Position numbers and translations under genes: made by a program
Source of the DNA: Streptomyces sp. AM 4-1-1
Lineage (GTDB): Bacteria > Actinomycetota > Actinomycetes > Streptomycetales > Streptomycetaceae
Reading direction: 5' to 3'
Assembly: GCF_029167625.1 (NCBI RefSeq)
Contig: NZ_CP119145.1
Coordinates: 930,001 to 994,000 of the forward strand
Length of the DNA stretch: 64,000 bases
Shown here: positions 59,658-64,000 of the stretch, one piece after another
Layout: every line of letters starts with the position of its first letter
How positions within the stretch are numbered: the first letter of the stretch is position 1
Notes under the pieces: generated by a model
The model's input: the letters and a program-made list of their open reading frames with translations, nothing else
Database searches by the model: none
Told to the model about the DNA's origin: nothing

Positions 59658-60305
59658 ATGAACACCCTTCACCTCCGCCGTATCGCTCTCGCCGCGTCCG
59701 TCGCCGCCGTGCTGCCCCTCGCGCTGACGGCCTGTTCCGACGACAGCAAGGACTCCGCCTCCTCCGGCTCCACGGCCGGCGCGGCCATGGACTCGAAGTC
59801 CCCGAAGTCCGACGACTCCATGACGATGGACCAGCCGTTCGGCCCGGCCTGTTCGACGGTGCCCAAGGACGGCGCGGGCAGCTTCGACGGAATGGCCCAG
59901 GACCCGGTCGCGACGGCCGCGTCCCACAACCCCGCGCTCTCCACCCTGGTGACCGCGGTCAAGCAGGCCGGTCTGGTCGACACCCTCAACAACGCCCAGA
60001 ACATCACGGTGTTCGCGCCGACCAACGACGCCTTCGCCAAGATCCCGAAGGCCGACCTGGACAAGCTGCTGGCGAACAAGGCCGAGCTGACCAAGGTGCT
60101 GACGTACCACGTGGTGGGCAAGGAGCTGATGCCGAAGCAGCTGGACGACGGCTCCTTCGACACCCTGGAGAAGGGCAAACTGACGACGGCGAAATCGGGC
60201 ACCTCGTACACCGTGAACGACTCGTCGAAGGTCGTCTGCGGCAACGTACGCACCGCCAACGCCACCGTGTACATCGTCGACTCGGTCCTGATGCCGCCGA
60301 AGTAG
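59658..60305 (+). CDS. fasciclin-domain lipoprotein (MPT70/MPT83-like)
   Basis: The 215-aa protein (MNTLHLRRIALAASVAA) has a lipobox LTAC near residue 26, an acidic Ser-rich linker, and one FAS1 domain (about 80-212) with ITVFAPTNDAFAKIP and NATVYIVDSVLMP. It is anchored outside the membrane. In Mycobacterium tuberculosis the SigK-controlled MPT70 and MPT83 are fasciclin proteins; here the gene sits in the sigK region, 64 bp behind the SigK-promoted molybdoenzyme, with AGGAG as ribosome site. It was probably co-opted as an adhesin or redox partner. No promoter of its own was recognised. Confidence 0.93.
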   Translation: MNTLHLRRIALAASVAAVLPLALTACSDDSKDSASSGSTAGAAMDSKSPKSDDSMTMDQPFGPACSTVPKDGAGSFDGMAQDPVATAASHNPALSTLVTAVKQAGLVDTLNNAQNITVFAPTNDAFAKIPKADLDKLLANKAELTKVLTYHVVGKELMPKQLDDGSFDTLEKGKLTTAKSGTSYTVNDSSKVVCGNVRTANATVYIVDSVLMPPK

Positions 60306-60480
60306 CCACTCCCGCACGTCCGGTACCGGCCGGCGCCCCGCGTGTTCATGCCGGCCGGAGACCCGGTGCGCCCCGTACCGCAGGCCGCCGAAGCGGAAGG
60401 CCCCCGCCCGGCGGCACACCCGACGGGGTCGTCACCGGCGCACCGGCTCACACCACCCCGGGTGAGCCCGGACACGTCAC

Positions 60481-60513
60481 GGGCCCACCCGGTCACCAAC
60501 CCCGGGCGGGCCC
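60481..60513. terminator. bidirectional terminator between fasciclin and helicase genes
   Basis: GGGCCCACCCGG (60481-60492) pairs with CCGGGCGGGCCC (60502-60513) apart from one A/C mismatch, between two convergent genes. Confidence 0.7.
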
Positions 60514-60545
60514 GCTCGTCACCTGTCCCGCTGCCCGTGTCGCGG

Positions 60546-63374
60546 TCAGCCGACCGAGCTGTACGCCACCACTCCGCGCCGCACCGCGTCGACCGCCTTG
60601 CGGGCGTTCTTCCCGACCGTGCTGTCCTCGTGCGGCGCCGCCGCCGCAATCTGGCCGAGCACGTCGATGACCTGCTTGCACCAGCGGACGAAGTCTCCCG
60701 CGGGCATCTCCGCCTCGCGCAGCACCTCGTCGAGCCCCTTGTCCGAGGCCCACATGTGGATCGCCCAGGCGAAGCCCAGATCGGGTTCGCGCTGCCCGAC
60801 CCCCTCCGCCTGGTTGATCTTGAAGTCCTCTTCCAGGCCGTCGAGCCGGCCCCAGATGCGGACCATCTCGCCCAACGCCGTCTTCGCGGGACCGGACGGC
60901 AGCTTGGGGGCCACCGCGTCGTCGGCCTGACGCGCCTCGAACACCAACGCCGAGACGCAAGCGGCGAGTTCCGCCGGGTTCAGCCCTTCCCAGACCTTGC
61001 CGCGCAGACACTCGCTGGTCAGCAGGTCCAGTTCGCCGTAGAGCCGGGCCAGCCGCCTGCCGTGCTCGGTGACCTCGCTGCCCCGAAGGTAGTCGAGTTC
61101 GGTGAGGAGGGCCACGATCCGGTCGAAGGTGCGGGCGATGGTGTTCGTCCGGCCCTCGATGCGGCGCTCCAGCTGCTTCGTGTCCCGTTGCAGCCGGTGG
61201 TAGCGCTCGGCCCAGCGGGCATGGTCCTCGCGCTCGGCGCAGCCGTGGCAGGGATGTGCCCGCAGCGCCGTGCGGAGCCGGGCGATCTCCTGGTCGTCGG
61301 CGGCCGCGGCCCGCTGCTTGCGGTGGCGGCCCGGGTCCAGGTGTCCGGCCTTGGTCCGCAGGGCGGACGCGAGGTCGCGACGCGACTGCGGGGAGCGCGG
61401 GTTGAACGACTTGGGGATTCGCATCCGCTCCAGCGCCTCGACGGGCACCGGGAAGTCGATCGAGGCGAGCCGCTTGACCTGCCGTTCGGCGGTGAGGACG
61501 AGCGGGCGGGGTCCGTCGTGGTGCTCCAGGCCGCGGTGGACGTTGGCCCGGCCGGCGGACAGCCCGGGGTCCAGGACCAGCGCGAGTCCGGCGAACTTCC
61601 CGGTCGGCACGTGGATGACGTCACCCGGCTTGAGCCGCTCCAGCGAGACCGCGGCGGCGGCCCGCCGCTGCGCCGCGCCCTGCTTGGCCAGCTCCGTCTC
61701 ACGGTCCTTGAGGTCGCGGCGCATCAGCGCGTACTCCTCGAAGTCCCCGAGGTGGCAGGTCATGCCCTCGCGGTAGCCGTCGAGTCCTTCCTCGTTGCGC
61801 TGGACCTGGCGGGCGATCCCGACGACCGACCGGTCGGCCTGGAACTGCGCGAAGGAGGTCTCCAGCAGTTCCCGCGAGCGGTGCTGCCCGAACTGCTGCA
61901 CGAGATTGACGGCCATGTTGTACGAGGGACGGAAGCTGGAGCGCAGCGGATACGTACGCGTACCCGCCAGTCCGGCCAGCGCCGCCGGGTCCATGCCGCG
62001 CTGCCACAGGACGACCGCATGGCCCTCGACGTCGATGCCACGGCGTCCGGCGCGGCCGGTGAGCTGGGTGTACTCGCCGGGGGTGATGTCGGCGTGCTGT
62101 TCGCCGTTCCACTTGACGAGCTTTTCCAGCACCACGGAACGGGCGGGCATGTTGATGCCGAGCGCCAGGGTCTCGGTCGCGAAGACGGCCTTGACGAGCC
62201 CCCTGACGAAAAGCTCCTCGACGACCTCCTTGAACGTCGGCAGCATGCCCGCGTGGTGCGCGGCGATGCCCCGCTCCAGCCCTTCGAGCCATTCGTAGTA
62301 GCCGAGGACGTGCAGGTCCTCGCCGGGGATGGAGGCGGTTCGCTCCTCGACGATCTCCCTGACCAGGCGCCGTTTGTTCTCGTCGTTGAGGCGCAGACCG
62401 GCCTGCAGGCACTGCTGTACGGCGCCCTCGCAGCCGGCCCGGCTGAAGATGAAGGTGATGGCGGGCAGCAGTCCCTCGGCGTCCAGCCGGTCGATGACCT
62501 CGGGTCTGGCCGGGGTCCAGACGCGGTTGCGTTGGCGCCGCTCGCGCTCCCGGTCCGCCTCGCGGACCATCTTTCCCCGGCGGCGCTCACGCGGGTCGTA
62601 CCCGCGCTGGTTCTCCATCCGGGCCAGCCGGACCAGATCGGGGTTGACCTCTCGGCGTCCGGAGCCCCGGCCGCCGTGGTCGGTCTCCTCCTCGAAGAGG
62701 TCGTACATCCGGCGGCCCGCCATCACGTGCTGCCACAGCGGCACCGGCCGGTGTTCGGAGACGATCACCTGGGTGTCACCGCGGACGGTGTCCAGCCAGT
62801 CGCCGAACTCCTCCGCGTTGGACACGGTGGCCGACAGGGAGACCAGGGTCACCGACTCGGGGAGGTGGATGATCACTTCCTCCCAGACCGCGCCGCGGAA
62901 CCGGTCGGAGAGGTAGTGCACCTCGTCCATCACGACGTAGCCGAGGCCGGTGAGCGCCTGGGAGCCCGCGTACAGCATGTTCCGCAGCACCTCGGTGGTC
63001 ATGACGACCACCGGGGCGTCGGCGTTGACGCTGTTGTCCCCGGTCAGCAGACCGACCTTGTCCGCCCCGTAGCGCTTGGCCAGATCGGCGAACTTCTGGT
63101 TGGAGAGCGCCTTGATCGGAGTGGTGTAGAAACACTTGCGGCCCTGGAGCAGCGCCAGGTGGACGGCGAACTCGCCCACGATGGTCTTGCCCGAGCCGGT
63201 CGGGGCGGCGACGAGCACGCCCCTGCCCGCCTCCAGCGCCTGACAGGCCTCGATCTGGAACGGGTCGAGACCGAATTCGTACATCTCGCGGAAGGGTGCG
63301 AGCGCGGTGGCCTGCTCGGCCGCGCGGTTCCGTGCGGCCTGGTAGCGCTCGGCCGGTGAAAGGTCCTCTGTCAT
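60546..63374 (-). CDS. helY: HelY-type DEVH-box RNA helicase
   Basis: The 942-aa protein starts at the ATG at 63372-63374 (MTEDLSPAERYQAARNR); the longer frame has no ribosome site. Walker A AAPTGSGKT, DEVH box VVMDEVHYLS, SAT SLSATVSN and motif VI QLTGRAGRRG form the two RecA lobes (about 30-500). An Arg-rich insert and a long helical C-terminal region (about 580-942) with CHGCAEREDH and SRRDLASALRTK match the Ski2/Mtr4-like HelY family of actinobacteria. It unwinds structured RNA for processing or decay. A 50-bp gap separates it from the kinase gene on the same strand. Confidence 0.93.
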   Translation of the reverse strand: MTEDLSPAERYQAARNRAAEQATALAPFREMYEFGLDPFQIEACQALEAGRGVLVAAPTGSGKTIVGEFAVHLALLQGRKCFYTTPIKALSNQKFADLAKRYGADKVGLLTGDNSVNADAPVVVMTTEVLRNMLYAGSQALTGLGYVVMDEVHYLSDRFRGAVWEEVIIHLPESVTLVSLSATVSNAEEFGDWLDTVRGDTQVIVSEHRPVPLWQHVMAGRRMYDLFEEETDHGGRGSGRREVNPDLVRLARMENQRGYDPRERRRGKMVREADRERERRQRNRVWTPARPEVIDRLDAEGLLPAITFIFSRAGCEGAVQQCLQAGLRLNDENKRRLVREIVEERTASIPGEDLHVLGYYEWLEGLERGIAAHHAGMLPTFKEVVEELFVRGLVKAVFATETLALGINMPARSVVLEKLVKWNGEQHADITPGEYTQLTGRAGRRGIDVEGHAVVLWQRGMDPAALAGLAGTRTYPLRSSFRPSYNMAVNLVQQFGQHRSRELLETSFAQFQADRSVVGIARQVQRNEEGLDGYREGMTCHLGDFEEYALMRRDLKDRETELAKQGAAQRRAAAAVSLERLKPGDVIHVPTGKFAGLALVLDPGLSAGRANVHRGLEHHDGPRPLVLTAERQVKRLASIDFPVPVEALERMRIPKSFNPRSPQSRRDLASALRTKAGHLDPGRHRKQRAAAADDQEIARLRTALRAHPCHGCAEREDHARWAERYHRLQRDTKQLERRIEGRTNTIARTFDRIVALLTELDYLRGSEVTEHGRRLARLYGELDLLTSECLRGKVWEGLNPAELAACVSALVFEARQADDAVAPKLPSGPAKTALGEMVRIWGRLDGLEEDFKINQAEGVGQREPDLGFAWAIHMWASDKGLDEVLREAEMPAGDFVRWCKQVIDVLGQIAAAAPHEDSTVGKNARKAVDAVRRGVVAYSSVG

Positions 63375-63424
63375 CTTGTCGACGAGCCTACCCGCCACCT
63401 CCGACAGTCGGCCGGTCTTTGTTT

Positions 63425-64000
63425 TCAGGGGGTGAGGACCCTCGCGGCGCCCGGCACACAGGTCGCGGTCAGCGGCAGCGGCCCCAGCGGTTCGCCGTCC
63501 GCGTAGGCGGTGACCCCGGCGGCCTCCAGCGTGATCGACGAGACCCGGTGGACGGTGACCACGGGGTGGCCGAGGTGGGTGCCCCGGTAGACCTGGGGGA
63601 ACACCCTGAGCAGGGTGGCCCGGCCGCATCCGCCGACGACGGTCACGTCGAAGAGCCCGTCGTCCATGAGGGCGTCGGCGCAGATCCGCATGCCGCCGCC
63701 GTACGTGGTCCCGTTGCCGACGGCGATGAGGGTCGCCTCGATCTCCCTGACCGGTCCGCCGTCCAGGCGGACGCGGTACGGGACGGTCCGGAACGCGGCG
63801 AGTTCGGCGAGGATCGCGAGGTCGTACTTGAAGCGGCCCCCGACCCAGCGCATCCGGTTGCCGCGGTCGTTGACCCGGGAGTCGAAGCCGGAGGCGAGCA
63901 CGGAGCCGAACCACCGGTCACCGACCCGGCCGAGGTCGATGTCACGGCCGGTGCCGGTCCTCAGGGCGGTGGCGGCCAGCCGTCCCGCGGCGGCCGGATC
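63425..64000 (-). CDS. diacylglycerol-kinase/YegS-family lipid kinase, 5' end outside window
   Basis: The open frame runs off the right edge, so the N-terminus (the ATP-binding lobe) is missing. The visible 191 codons contain GRDIDLGRVGDRWFG, SRVNDRGNRMRWVGGRF, the GNGTTYGGGMRICADALMDDGLFDV block, and a C-terminal ending PGAARVLTP, all typical of YegS/DgkB-type lipid kinases. It probably phosphorylates diacylglycerol or sphingoid-like lipids at the membrane. Confidence 0.9.
   Translation of the reverse strand, partial: DPAAAGRLAATALRTGTGRDIDLGRVGDRWFGSVLASGFDSRVNDRGNRMRWVGGRFKYDLAILAELAAFRTVPYRVRLDGGPVREIEATLIAVGNGTTYGGGMRICADALMDDGLFDVTVVGGCGRATLLRVFPQVYRGTHLGHPVVTVHRVSSITLEAAGVTAYADGEPLGPLPLTATCVPGAARVLTP

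Noticed and set aside
60342..63359. Plus-strand frame of 1,005 codons
   Set aside because: Antisense to the HelY-type helicase.

Overview
The window is high-GC actinobacterial chromosome. The pheS-pheT and infC-rpmI-rplT clusters, the DUF1844 gene beside infC, a mycosin-like protease, a DmdR-type iron box, a pSAM2-type integrative element and the codon usage all point to Streptomyces or a close relative. No rRNA, tRNA or CRISPR array was found.

Positions 1-16,130 are an accessory junkyard at the 3' end of a large Rhs polymorphic-toxin locus. From left to right it holds: a truncated IS630-type transposase; a complete ISAzo13-type element; a scrambled remnant of an Rhs toxin tip with its immunity gene; the scar of a first integrative element (Nudix fragment fused to xis-int debris) broken by an IS110 element with a candidate bridge RNA; an orphan toxin tip with its intact immunity gene; and a nearly complete second integrative element (about 6.7-16.0 kb; Nudix, XRE-type regulator, small ORFs, double GntR repressor, FtsK-like TraSA, Spd, RepSA, Xis, Int). 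The Int C-terminus of the second element is frameshifted.

Positions 16,137-28,014 are the parental toxin locus on the minus strand. A Sec-secreted LamG/DNRLRE protein of 1,427 aa precedes a Sec-secreted Rhs/YD-repeat protein of 2,284 aa, which ends in a HINT self-cleaving domain and a 91-residue toxin tip. The immunity gene overlaps its stop codon (TAATG).

From 28.4 kb on the window is ordinary core chromosome. It carries a Nudix hydrolase, an NsdA-like regulator, pheST, an orphan sensor kinase, a SpoU-type rRNA methyltransferase, rplT-rpmI-infC (apparent AUC start and a leader attenuator), DUF1844, SseB, a mycosin-like protease with a membrane partner, a PLP amino-acid deaminase/aldolase, a LysR/TehA-type transporter pair, a metal-receptor/XRE-cupin pair, and a glycine-betaine transporter whose permease is fused to two binding domains. 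Then come a 5'-3' exonuclease and an iron-regulated siderophore-interacting protein.

An ECF sigma/anti-sigma pair of SigK/RskA type is followed by a photolyase, a membrane-anchored sulfite-oxidase-like molybdoenzyme and a fasciclin lipoprotein. Two copies of the same CCAATCC-N16-CGAATC promoter tie the sigma gene to the molybdoenzyme-fasciclin pair. The window ends with a HelY-type helicase and a truncated diacylglycerol-kinase gene.

The part most worth following up is 2.4-17.1 kb. There a toxin/immunity cassette lies between two related conjugative elements, and a short repeat (TTGCCGTC-N4/5-TGCCGTCA) recurs at every surviving element end. Recombination between these repeats could in principle delete the cassette or carry it on a conjugative circle.
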